Assembly (NCBI RefSeq): GCF_003048615.2
Contig: NZ_CP049263.1
Location: 372,001 to 436,000, forward strand
DNA length: 64,000 bases
Source: Campylobacter concisus
GTDB taxonomy: Bacteria > Campylobacterota > Campylobacteria > Campylobacterales > Campylobacteraceae
Direction of reading: 5' to 3'
A program made the position numbers and the translations under genes. Below the pieces are notes generated by a model that saw nothing but the letters and a program-made list of their open reading frames with translations, had not been told where the DNA came from and searched no databases. Every line of letters starts with the position of its first letter. Position 1 is the stretch's first letter. Positions 15,688-27,452 of the stretch are shown here, piece by piece.

Positions 15688-17912
15688 AAAAACTAGCCAC
15701 GATCTTGGCTTTTATCTTTGTTTTTTTAGCCTCGCTTGGATATTCGCTTGCGAGCCTAAAAAACGTCCAAACTGATATATTTTCACTGATAAATTTCAAA
15801 GACGCCAAGGAGGCAAAGGTGCTAAAAGAGGTGCAAGATGAGATAGCATCAAATTTTTTGGTACTGGTAAATTCTAAAGAGCTAGCCAATGACGTGCAAA
15901 GCTTGGCGCTTAAAAGCTCGCTTTTTAAGAGCTTTGAGGCGAACATCGACGTAAATTTAAATGATATAAAAAGTGACATCAACCGCTCAAAGATCGCGCT
16001 TTTAAGTAGGGGTGATTTAGAGCTTTTAAAAAGCGATAAAAACGCCTTTTTCAAAAAGCGCGCAGAGGAAATTTTTAATAGCTTTAGCTTTAGGCTTTTA
16101 AATGTAAATGATGATTTTTTCTCGCTAAGTAGCGGCTTTAGCGCAAAAAATGGCAACGTAAGCTTAAATTTAGCAGATCTCATGCTTGAGGTAAAGGACG
16201 GTAAAAAGAGCTTTTTCTTGCTAAAAGGCGAGCTGAAAAAGGGAGCTTCGAGCGAGGGGTTAATAAAATTTTATAACGAGCTAAATGCGCTAAAAGTTGA
16301 GCAAAACGAGCTTTTTGTGCATTCAAGTGCGCTTTATCAGGCATTTTCAAAGCAAAAAAACGAGAGTGAGAGCCTTTATATGAGTGTGGTTTCGTTAAGC
16401 CTAACTGCTATATTTTTGATGCTTGCTTTTAGAAATTTGCGAATTTTTTATGTGATATTTATAGCTGCATTTGGCTTTAGCGTGGCATTTGCAGGCACTT
16501 TGCTCTGTCTAAATGAACTAAATATCCTTACTATTTTAATAAGCACGAGCCTCATTGGCCTTATGTTTGACTATGTCTTGCACTGGCTTAGCAAAAACGA
16601 GGGCGAAGCGATCAGGGCCAGCAGCATAAAAAATATGCTAAAAATTTTCTTGCTAGGCCTACTTATCACGCTTAGTGGCTATCTGGCTTTTACTTTTTCT
16701 GATCTTAGGCTGCTTAAAGAGGTGGCGCTATTTTCGGCATTTGCGCTAGTTGCTGCGTTTTTAGCTAGCTACTTTTTCATGCCTTTAGTCTTTGAAGGGG
16801 TGAAATTTTATAGATCAAAGGTTTTTGATAGGTTTTTAACTAAATTTTGTGATCTCTCAGGCGCGGCTGCTAGGCATTTGGGGGTTAAATTTCTAACTAT
16901 CTCACTTATTTTGCTAGCTATTTTTCTTGTTTTTGATCTTAAAAATTTATCAAAAAGCGAAAACGTAAAAGACTACTCAAATATGCCAAAGAGCCTGCTA
17001 GCGGACTCTTCTTATATCTTAAGTCTAACTGGCAACAACCAAAACACGATGATAGTGACAAGATCTAATGGCGACATTTTGGGAGGTGAAAAGAGCCTTT
17101 TAGATGAGCTAAAAAAGAGAAATTTGATAAAAGATGAGAGCTCGTTAAGTGATATGTTTTTAAGTAAAAGCGAGCAGAGCGAGCTAAAAGAGGCCTTTAA
17201 AAAGGCGCTTGATGATGAGCAAATTTACGCGATTTATGAGAAATTTGGCTTTAGCAAAGATGAAGTGCGAAGTGAAATTTTAAAGGTTTTGGGAGAAAAA
17301 GAGCTTAGCGTGAGTGAAATTTTGGCTCTAAAATCGATGAAGGATTTTAAGAAATTTGTGCTTGATGAAAATGCAAGTGTGGCTTACGTGAGTGGCTTTG
17401 TAAAAGGGGCAGCAAGTGATGAGGTGCTAGAGCGCCACAACGCTTTTAGTCTAAATTTCGCTAGCTCGCTAAATGAGAGCCTAACTCAGGCAAAAGAGCT
17501 TGCACTAAAGCTGAAAATAGCAGCGCTTGTGGTCGCGTTTTTGCTGCTTTGGTTTTATTTTAGTGCGCTTATCTCGGCACTTGTGATGGGCGTCATCATC
17601 TTTGGCGTGCTTCTTACGCTCTTTATCTTTGCCGTTTTTGGTGTAAATTTAAGCATTTTTGGCGTCTTTGGGCTCATCCTTGCAAGCGCTGTTGGGATTG
17701 ATTACATGATATTTGCGCTAAATGAGAGCCTTAGCGAAAAAGAGCGAATTTATGGGATATTTTGTGCATTTATCACGAGTTTTATCTCGTTTTTTACGCT
17801 CTCTTTTAGCCAGACCGCCGCTCTTAGCGTCTTTGGGCTAAGCGTTAGCCTTTGCGTACTGATATATGGGCTATGTGCTAGCATTTTGGCTTGTAAAAAT
17901 ATAAAAATTTAG
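15684..17912 (+). CDS. apeM: MMPL/RND-family exporter (ApeM-like)
   Basis: 742-residue inner-membrane protein with the duplicated RND plan: one N-terminal membrane helix, a large periplasmic loop (about 30-230), five helices (about 232-370), one helix near 410, a second periplasmic loop (about 425-610) and a final helix group (about 612-740). Internal homology is seen in GLMFDYVLHWLSKNE and GIDYMIFALNES, the usual helix-4/10 proton-relay positions. Proton-driven export of the polyene lipid is inferred from position. A terminator follows. Confidence 0.88.
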   Translation: MKKLATILAFIFVFLASLGYSLASLKNVQTDIFSLINFKDAKEAKVLKEVQDEIASNFLVLVNSKELANDVQSLALKSSLFKSFEANIDVNLNDIKSDINRSKIALLSRGDLELLKSDKNAFFKKRAEEIFNSFSFRLLNVNDDFFSLSSGFSAKNGNVSLNLADLMLEVKDGKKSFFLLKGELKKGASSEGLIKFYNELNALKVEQNELFVHSSALYQAFSKQKNESESLYMSVVSLSLTAIFLMLAFRNLRIFYVIFIAAFGFSVAFAGTLLCLNELNILTILISTSLIGLMFDYVLHWLSKNEGEAIRASSIKNMLKIFLLGLLITLSGYLAFTFSDLRLLKEVALFSAFALVAAFLASYFFMPLVFEGVKFYRSKVFDRFLTKFCDLSGAAARHLGVKFLTISLILLAIFLVFDLKNLSKSENVKDYSNMPKSLLADSSYILSLTGNNQNTMIVTRSNGDILGGEKSLLDELKKRNLIKDESSLSDMFLSKSEQSELKEAFKKALDDEQIYAIYEKFGFSKDEVRSEILKVLGEKELSVSEILALKSMKDFKKFVLDENASVAYVSGFVKGAASDEVLERHNAFSLNFASSLNESLTQAKELALKLKIAALVVAFLLLWFYFSALISALVMGVIIFGVLLTLFIFAVFGVNLSIFGVFGLILASAVGIDYMIFALNESLSEKERIYGIFCAFITSFISFFTLSFSQTAALSVFGLSVSLCVLIYGLCASILACKNIKI

Positions 17913-17924
17913 CTTTGTTTTCAC

Positions 17925-17952
17925 GCCCCAAGCGTTTTGGCTAGCTCGGGGC
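17925..17952 (+). terminator. Probable terminator of the APE operon
   Basis: GCCCCAAGC (17925-17933) pairs with GCTCGGGGC (17944-17952) with one mismatch, followed by TTTGGTTTTACTTT. It lies 12 bases after the apeM stop and separates the operon from the convergent pectate lyase remnant, for which it may also serve. Confidence 0.6.
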
Positions 17953-17959
17953 TTTGGTT

Positions 17960-19203
17960 TTACTTTATAACGGCTAGTTTGCCTGTGCCTGCGTTTTTAT
18001 TTACTTCGTTTTGGACGCTTAAAGCTTCGAGGAGCTCAAATTTATATGGAGGCTCAAATGGCGGCTTGGTTAGCTTTTCGCAAACGCTGCCCTTTTTAGA
18101 AAGGTCTATGTTGCCGCTTTCAAAAATGGTGCCTTTGTTACATTTGTAGCTTATCTTGACGCCATTTGTAAAGTAGTTGTTTTGAGCGTATATTAGCGAG
18201 CCAAAGCGCACGCCAATGGCGTATTTTTGGTCATAAAAGCCATCTTTTGAGTCGTAAAAGTTGTTATAGACGTGCACCTTTGCATTGCGTGCCATAGGTA
18301 GGCGTTGCGCGCAGTTATTAAAAATATTATGAGCGACCGTTATGGTCCTCGTTTCGCTGCTGCCGTCTGAGTCTCTTGAGCCTATTAGCATCGTTTTGTC
18401 GTGATTTTCAAAGATGTTGTGCGAGATCGTGATAGCTGCACTATCTCTCGCACAGTTCCGTCGTAAGTCTGCCATTTGGTAAGCTCTCCGCCTGCTAAAT
18501 TCACATGGCTAAGCTCAACAGTATCCTTAAAATGGCAGTGATCTATCCAGATGTTTTTACTTGACTCTATGCTAACGCCGTCATATTGCGCATTAAAGCC
18601 GTCATTTTTTTGTACATCTGGAAATGGATCAAAAGTATCTTCGATCAATATGTTGCGGATCGCGATATTTTGGACATTTTTTAGCAAAAGTGAGCCACCT
18701 TTTATGCCTGAGTTTTCGCCTAGGCCGATTATCGTGGTATTGCTAGCTACCGGCACTACGATGAGCTTTTTGTACTCATTAGCTAAATTTTTGCGAAGCG
18801 CTACTAGCTTTGGATCTTGCGAACCATCTAAAAATGCACGGCACGAAGCGCCGTAAGCCTGCATAAATTTGGTATAAGAGCTAAACTCGCCACCGCTAAT
18901 CTCACTTATAAATTTATCTAGCCCATCGCTATTGCCATTTTGCGGGATCTTGCCTTCACTAAGGTCTATGAGCCCATCCACATAGATGGCGTAACCACCC
19001 ATTTTGGCGTATTTTACGAGCTCTTGTCTCTCTTTTACGGTGACCTCTTTACTCTCTTTACCGGCATATCCGCCAAAATTTTGCTCTGCACCAATGCTAG
19101 CGTAACCAAAGGGCGAGTCACTTGCTTTTATCTCGCCCGCTTGTGCCTCAGCGCCAAATGCAAATAACGCACTAATGGCGAACAACAATATCTTTTTAAA
19201 CAT
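17960..19203 (-). pseudogene. Pectate lyase (polysaccharide lyase family 1-like), frameshifted
   Basis: Two overlapping minus-strand frames together give one secreted pectate lyase-like protein of about 400 residues. The first (18385-19203) has a signal peptide, VPVASNTTIIGLGENSGIKG, IAIRNILIED, and the PL1 motif SSKNIWIDHCHFKDT up to WQTYDGTVRE. The second (17960-18475) continues with RDSAAITISHNIFENHDKTM, IGSRDSDG and RLPMARNAKVHVYNNFYDSKDG. The reading frame changes at about 18435-18465 (around the codons for TVRE/CARD), where canonical family members read straight through. It could be a true pseudogene or a sequencing error; I see no homopolymer that would suggest phase variation. Pectin breakdown is unusual for Campylobacter. 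Confidence 0.85.
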
Positions 19204-19290
19204 CTTTAGCCTCCTAAATTTGGCTTTTTATTTTTGATATTTTATTGCAAATGTCGCCGTTAAATTTAGTGCAATTTAAAAAGATAAAAT

Positions 19291-20388
19291 TTACGCGAAA
19301 AATATCTCGCTTTTTAGACGAAGCAAACATAGATAGGCGCTTAGCACGCTTTGCTCTCTAACGTAGTTGCGATCCCCTTTTAAAAGTAGCCTCTCAACCT
19401 CGATGTTGCCGTTTCTATCGCCAGCTGCGACATATACCGTGCCAACTGGCTTGCTAGCTGTGCCACCACCTGGTCCAGCGATGCCACTAATGGCAAGTGC
19501 AAAGTCCGCATTTGTCGTGCTTAGCGTGCCTTTTACCATCGCTTTTACGCAAGGCTCGCTCACGGCTCCGTAAGTATCTAAAATTTCATCCTCAACGCCC
19601 AGCCACTCATGCTTTATGTGATTTGCGTAGGTCACTAGCGAGCCATCAAAGCTAGCCGAGACGCCTCCATATCTTGCAAATTTAGCCGCCGCAAGCCCAG
19701 CCGTGCAAGACTCAGCAAATGAAATTTTAAGCCCCTTTTGCATGAGCCTATTTGCTACAAATTTGATCACATCTTTTTGCGGGATAAATTTTTGTGAAAA
19801 TAGCGTTTTTACACCTTGTAAAAAGCTCTCGATCTGGCCAAATTTATTGCTTTTTGCTCTTACTAGTATCAAATTTGGCAGGATCTGCGCAAGAGTGATA
19901 TCGACCTCGTAAGTTTTAGCAAGTGGCAGCATAAGGATCTTAGCACTATCTGCGTCGATGTCTATTAGATGAAAGTAGCTAAAATCAGGCTCGTACTCGG
20001 TGAGAAACTCGCCTAGCTCTTCATTTGGATTAGCTTTTATGAGATTTATCTGGGCGTTATTTAGACTGGTTAAAAAGCTATTTTTTGAGTAGTCTAAGCT
20101 ATCTTTAAGTGCAAGTGTCGTGCTATCTTTTAGCTCAAGCGAGCCCCCTGTTAGCGTCGCTACGATCTTTGCGGCGATGGCAAAATTTTCATCCGAGCCA
20201 AAAATGCTTACAAAGTCGTAATCTTTTGATAAATTTTCGATGATAAAAGGTAGCTCTTTGCTATTTTTTGGAGCAAAACTGACAACTCCAAGCTCGCCAA
20301 AATGATCCTCGTAGCTTTGAAAAATGTAGTTTAGAAATTCTCTATTTATCTCAAGATCTTCGCCTATTATCAAGATACTTTGTCTCAT
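19291..20388 (-). CDS. CinA-family protein with nicotinamide-nucleotide amidase (PncC) domain
   Basis: 365 residues. The C-terminal domain (about 205-360) is a clear PncC/CinA-C domain: SFAESCTAGLAAA, VSASFDGSLVTYANHIK, GAVSEPCVKAM and AISGIAGPGGGTASKPVGTVY. It should hydrolyse NMN to nicotinate mononucleotide plus ammonia. The N-terminal region matches the CinA molybdopterin-binding-like domain only faintly (ILIIGEDLEINREFLNYIF) and lacks GGLGPTxDD, so pyrophosphatase activity is doubtful. It is divergent from ileS, with its own -10 box (TATAAT, minus strand, 20412-20417). Confidence 0.88.
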   Translation of the reverse strand: MRQSILIIGEDLEINREFLNYIFQSYEDHFGELGVVSFAPKNSKELPFIIENLSKDYDFVSIFGSDENFAIAAKIVATLTGGSLELKDSTTLALKDSLDYSKNSFLTSLNNAQINLIKANPNEELGEFLTEYEPDFSYFHLIDIDADSAKILMLPLAKTYEVDITLAQILPNLILVRAKSNKFGQIESFLQGVKTLFSQKFIPQKDVIKFVANRLMQKGLKISFAESCTAGLAAAKFARYGGVSASFDGSLVTYANHIKHEWLGVEDEILDTYGAVSEPCVKAMVKGTLSTTNADFALAISGIAGPGGGTASKPVGTVYVAAGDRNGNIEVERLLLKGDRNYVREQSVLSAYLCLLRLKSEIFFA

Positions 20389-20411
20389 TTTTAAGCTCCT
20401 TTTTTTGCCTC

Positions 20412-20417
20412 ATTATA
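20412..20417 (-). promoter_or_regulatory. -10 element of the cinA-like gene
   Basis: ATTATA on the plus strand, TATAAT on the minus strand, 24 bases before the start codon at 20388. The gap is shared with ileS, whose own -10 may be TAAAAT at 20451-20456. Confidence 0.5.
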
Positions 20418-20483
20418 CTATTTTTCAGTGTGATTTAACCAGCACAGGTGTAAAATTAGCAAATTTTAAAATCAAGGTAAAAA

Positions 20484-23240
20484 ATGGACTACAAAGAGAC
20501 ACTTTTACTCCCAGAGACAAATTTTCCGATGCGCGGAAATCTCCCACAAAATGAACCACAAAGACTAAAATCATGGTACGAAGACCGCAAGGTTTACGAA
20601 AAAATGAAGAAAAACCGCCAAAATGCGGCTAAAAGTTTCAACATCCACGACGGCCCTCCGTATGCAAACGGACACCTTCACATCGGCCACGCGTTAAATA
20701 AAATTTTAAAAGATATCATTACAAAAACGCACTATTTTTATGGCGAAAACGTCCGCTACGTGCCAGGCTGGGACTGCCACGGCTTGCCGATCGAGCAGCA
20801 AGTAGAAGTAAAGCTTGGCGATAAGAAAAAAGAGCTTAGTAAGGTCGAGATCAGAGAGTTTTGCAGGCAGCACGCGAGAGAATTTATAGATATCCAGCGC
20901 GATGAGTTTAAAAGCCTTGGCATCATCGGCGACTTTGAAAATCCATACATGACGATGAAATTTGAGTTTGAGGCTGACATCTACAAAGCGCTTTGCGAGA
21001 TCGCTAAAAAAGGCCTTTTGGTAGAGAGAAGCAAGCCAGTTTATTGGAGCTGGGCGGCTAGATCAGCGCTAGCTGAAGCTGAGGTTGAGTATGAGGAAAA
21101 AGAGGACTACTCGATATATGTAGCCTTTGGCCTTGACGCAGACGCGCTAGAAAAGCTTGGCGTAAAAGAGGCGAGCGCTGTCATCTGGACGACCACGCCT
21201 TGGACACTTCCAGCAAATCAAGCTATTAGCCTAAATCCAGATGAAATTTACGTGCTAACAGCTGAAAATTTGATCTTTGCAAAGCCTCTGCTTGAGAGTA
21301 TCATGCAGAGCGGCCTAAGCAAGGGCGAGATCAAAAAAGAGTTTAAATCAAGCCTACTTGAAAACACTCACGCGATAAATCCACTAAACGGTAGAAAGTC
21401 GCGATTTTTACTAGGCGACCACGTCATGATGGACGGCGGTACTGGACTTGTTCACACAGCTCCAGGACACGGCGAGGACGACTACTACGTATGTTTGAAA
21501 TATGGCTTTAGTGAAATTTTGATGCCAGTTGATGACGGTGGCTGCTACGATGAGAGCATAAAACATCACGGACTATTTAGAAGTGACGTGGTAGACGAGT
21601 TTGTCGGTATGCACATCTTTAAAGCAAATGAGAAAATTTTAGAGCTACTTGGCAAAAGCTTGCTTAGCGTCTCTAAATTTAGACACTCTTATCCATTTTG
21701 CTGGAGAACGCACAAGCCTGTCATTTATAGAGCCACAAAGCAGTGGTTTATAGCTATGGACGAGGCTAAACTAGGTGGAAAAACGCTTAGGCAAACAGCG
21801 CTAAAAGAGCTTGAAAAGGTTAAATTCTACCCAAGCGTTGGCATAAAAAGAATAGGCTCGATGATAGAAAATCGCCCAGACTGGTGTATCTCTCGTCAGC
21901 GTGACTGGGGCGTGCCGATCGCGTTTTTTAGAGATAAAGCGACAAAAGAAGTTATATTTGATAGTGAAATTTTAGACCACATCGCAGGCATTTTCAAAGA
22001 AAAAGGCGCTGATGCGTGGTGGGCGTTAAGCATAGACGAGCTTTTACCAACGGGCTCAAAATACAAGGCTGAAAATTTAGAAAAAGTGATGGACATTCTT
22101 GACGTTTGGTTTGATAGCGGCTCGACATGGCATGCGGTCTTGCAAAGCGACAACTACGACGCTGGCAAATACCCTGCAAGCATGTATCTAGAAGGCTCAG
22201 ATCAGCACCGCGGCTGGTTTCAAAGCTCGCTTCTAGTAAGCACAGCTATAAATTCTCACGCACCTTACGAGAGCATACTAACTCACGGCTTTACTGTCGA
22301 TGCCAAGGGCGAGAAGATGAGCAAAAGTAAGGGCAACGTCATCGCTCCACAAGACGTGGCCAAAACTCACGGCGTGGAAATTTTACGCCTTTGGGTTGGT
22401 ATGAGTGATTACTCAAGTGACCTAAAAATAAGCGAAGATATATTAAAACAAATCAGCGAGCAATACCGCAAAATCCGCAACACTATCCGCTTTTTACTAG
22501 CAAACGTAAATGACCTTGAGAGCCTAAATACAGAGTTTAACATCCTTGATAAATGGATACTAGCACGCGCTAAAAAGGTCTTTGACGATGCGAGCGCTTG
22601 CTTTAGAAACTATGACTTTTCAAAAGGCTTTAACATCCTTTTAAATTTCTTATCAGCCGATCTTAGCGGCGTATATCTTGACATTTGCAAAGATAGACTT
22701 TACTGCGACGCAAAAGACGCTCCAAGAAGAAGATCGGCTCAAAGCGCGATGGCGATCATCACAAAGGCACTTTTGCCACTCATCGCTCCAACGCTTACTT
22801 ACACCGTCGATGAGGTGATGGACTACGCTCCAAATATCATCAAAGGCGAGGCAAAAGACGCGTTTGACCTAGTCTATGAGCCTATCAAATTTGACCTTAG
22901 CTTTGAAGATGAGCTGCTTTTTGCCAGCAGGGAGAAATTTAACGAGATCGTGGATGTTCTTAAAAAAGAGAAAAAGATAAAATCAACCCTAGAGCTAAGC
23001 CTAGAGACAACTAACCACAACATCACAGGCTACGACGAGCGCGAAGTGGCCGATCTTTACATGGTAAGCTCAGTTAAAGCTTATGATGATAGCGAGCCAC
23101 TAGCCGAGTTTGAGCTAGAGGGCGATAAATTTAAGATCATAGCAAGCAACCTTCACAAATGCCCAAGATGCTGGAAATTTAACGCTAGCAAAGAAGATGC
23201 GCTATGTCCAAGATGTGAAGAGGTCATAAGTGCTAAGTGA
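20484..23240 (+). CDS. ileS: Isoleucyl-tRNA synthetase
   Basis: Class I synthetase charging tRNA-Ile, 918 residues, full length. It shows HIGH ([16 protein letters not shown] near residue 60), the editing domain at about 190-390 ([25 protein letters not shown]), KMSKS ([12 protein letters not shown] near 610) and a C-terminal zinc finger with two CPRC motifs (CPRCWKF and CPRCEE). It opens the conserved block ileS-small ORF-gatA-guaB. Confidence 0.98.
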   Translation: MDYKETLLLPETNFPMRGNLPQNEPQRLKSWYEDRKVYEKMKKNRQNAAKSFNIHDGPPYANGHLHIGHALNKILKDIITKTHYFYGENVRYVPGWDCHGLPIEQQVEVKLGDKKKELSKVEIREFCRQHAREFIDIQRDEFKSLGIIGDFENPYMTMKFEFEADIYKALCEIAKKGLLVERSKPVYWSWAARSALAEAEVEYEEKEDYSIYVAFGLDADALEKLGVKEASAVIWTTTPWTLPANQAISLNPDEIYVLTAENLIFAKPLLESIMQSGLSKGEIKKEFKSSLLENTHAINPLNGRKSRFLLGDHVMMDGGTGLVHTAPGHGEDDYYVCLKYGFSEILMPVDDGGCYDESIKHHGLFRSDVVDEFVGMHIFKANEKILELLGKSLLSVSKFRHSYPFCWRTHKPVIYRATKQWFIAMDEAKLGGKTLRQTALKELEKVKFYPSVGIKRIGSMIENRPDWCISRQRDWGVPIAFFRDKATKEVIFDSEILDHIAGIFKEKGADAWWALSIDELLPTGSKYKAENLEKVMDILDVWFDSGSTWHAVLQSDNYDAGKYPASMYLEGSDQHRGWFQSSLLVSTAINSHAPYESILTHGFTVDAKGEKMSKSKGNVIAPQDVAKTHGVEILRLWVGMSDYSSDLKISEDILKQISEQYRKIRNTIRFLLANVNDLESLNTEFNILDKWILARAKKVFDDASACFRNYDFSKGFNILLNFLSADLSGVYLDICKDRLYCDAKDAPRRRSAQSAMAIITKALLPLIAPTLTYTVDEVMDYAPNIIKGEAKDAFDLVYEPIKFDLSFEDELLFASREKFNEIVDVLKKEKKIKSTLELSLETTNHNITGYDEREVADLYMVSSVKAYDDSEPLAEFELEGDKFKIIASNLHKCPRCWKFNASKEDALCPRCEEVISAK

Positions 23241-23334
23241 GCCAGTAAGCGCAACTATCATAATAGCAACGATCGCTGCGGTGGTCGTTGTTAGCTTGTT
23301 TGGCATATTTTTGGTTAATAAATTTAAAGGATAA
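23230..23334 (+). CDS. Small single-pass membrane protein between ileS and gatA
   Basis: 34-residue ORF with a GTG start, overlapping the ileS stop by 11 bases and ending 5 bases before gatA. Residues 8-29 are continuously hydrophobic ([20 protein letters not shown]) and the protein ends NKFKG, so a short N-terminus, one helix and a positive cytoplasmic tail are predicted. C. jejuni has a small hypothetical gene at the same place. Its stop region also supplies the AAAGGA ribosome site of gatA. Function is unknown. Confidence 0.7.
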   Translation: MLSEPVSATIIIATIAAVVVVSLFGIFLVNKFKG

Positions 23335-23339
23335 AAATA

Positions 23340-26150
<2,811 letters not shown>

Positions 26151-26151
<1 letters not shown>

Positions 26152-27257
26152 TGTTAGAGCTGCAAACTAGAACTATTAAATTTAACGAGCCACTCTATCT
26201 TGAGAGTGGCCGTATGCTATCAAATTTCAAGCTTATTTATGAGACTTACGGCACGCTAAATGCTGATAAAAGCAACGTTATCGTGATCTGTCACGCCCTA
26301 ACTGGCTCGCACCACGCTGCTGGCACTTACGCAGGTGATGAGAAAGCTGGCTGGTGGGACGGGCTAATAGGCAGCAAAAAGGCGGTTGATACGGATAAAT
26401 TTTACGTTATTTGCGTAAATATCTTAGGCTCGTGCTTTGGCTCGACCTCGCCGCTAAGCGTTGATCGAAGTAGCGGCAAAGAGTATAGGCTAAATTTCCC
26501 AGTCCTTGCCATAAGTGACGTGGTAAAGGCGCAGATGAGGCTATTTAGCGAGCTTGGCATCACAAGGGCAAGAGCCGTGATAGGCGGCAGTCTTGGCGGT
26601 ATGCAAGCACTTTGCTACGCTATCGAGTTTCCAGAATTTGCGCAAGATATCATAATGCTTGCGAGCACCTATCAGACTAAGCCCTGGGCGATAGCGTTTA
26701 ATAAAATCGCCATTGAAGCCATTTTAAACGATGAAAATTTCAAAAATGGCGAATATGACGCGGAATTTATAAGAAAAAATGGACTAAAAGGCATGGCTTA
26801 CGGCAGGATGGCAGGGCACATCAGCTTCTTAAGCCCTGATAGCATGGATAAAAAATTTGGACGCAACTACGTCGAAACTGACGGCCTTTACGATCTTTTT
26901 GGGCATTTTCAGGTCGATCGCTACATGGAGTATAACGGCTACAACTTCCCAAAGAGGTTTGACCCGCTAAGCTACCTATACATCGTAAAGATGATGAATA
27001 TCTTTGACTGCACAAGGCACTACGATAGCCTAAAAGACGCCCTTGCGCCGATCAAAGCAAATTTGCATCTAGTCGCTTTCAAAGGTGATCTACTCTTTCC
27101 GCCAAGCTGCATGAGAGAAATTTATGACGCACTTTGCGAGATGGGCAGAGGCGCAAAGACAAATTTTGTTGAGATAGATAGCAACTACGGCCACGACGCC
27201 TTTTTGGTCGAGATAGAAAAATTTGATGGATATATAAAAAATATATTAAAAGGATAG
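26151..27257 (+). CDS. metX: Homoserine O-acetyltransferase
   Basis: Alpha/beta hydrolase that acetylates homoserine for direct-sulfhydrylation methionine synthesis. The 368 residues have HALTGSHHAAG, the nucleophile elbow GGSLGGMQA, LYLYIV-type core SYLYIVKMMNIFD, a catalytic Asp in FKGDLLFPP and His in YGHDAFLVE. GTG start inside the guaB stop (TAGTG). A short AAAGG-linked gap of 3 bases leads to xseB. Confidence 0.93.
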
Positions 27258-27260
27258 AAA

Positions 27261-27452
27261 ATGGAGCAAAAAGAGCAAAGTTTTGAAGAAAAATTAGCCC
27301 TAGCTGATAAAATTTTAAACGATCTAAATAAAGATGATGTGAGCTTAGAAAACAGCATAAAGCTGCACGAGCAGGGCAAAAAGCTCTTAAACGAGGCAAG
27401 AGAAATTTTAGAAAACGCAAAACTTAGCATAAAGCAGGTGGATGATGAGTAA
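27261..27452 (+). CDS. xseB: Exodeoxyribonuclease VII small subunit
   Basis: 63-residue helical protein, the stabilising subunit of Exo VII, which degrades single-stranded DNA. The family pattern FEEKLALADKILNDLNKDDV, SLENSIKLHEQGKKLL is clear. It overlaps the next gene by 11 bases. The xseA gene is not in the window. Confidence 0.88.
   Translation: MEQKEQSFEEKLALADKILNDLNKDDVSLENSIKLHEQGKKLLNEAREILENAKLSIKQVDDE

Noticed and set aside
15674-16183. 169-residue minus-strand frame rich in Ser, Lys and Phe
   Set aside because: Antisense to the MMPL exporter, which has clear domain structure; the frame has no start context or motif.
18385-18475. Programmed frameshift or phase variation in the pectate lyase
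   Set aside because: No homopolymer or slippery heptamer is seen at the junction, so a plain frameshift mutation or sequencing error is simpler.
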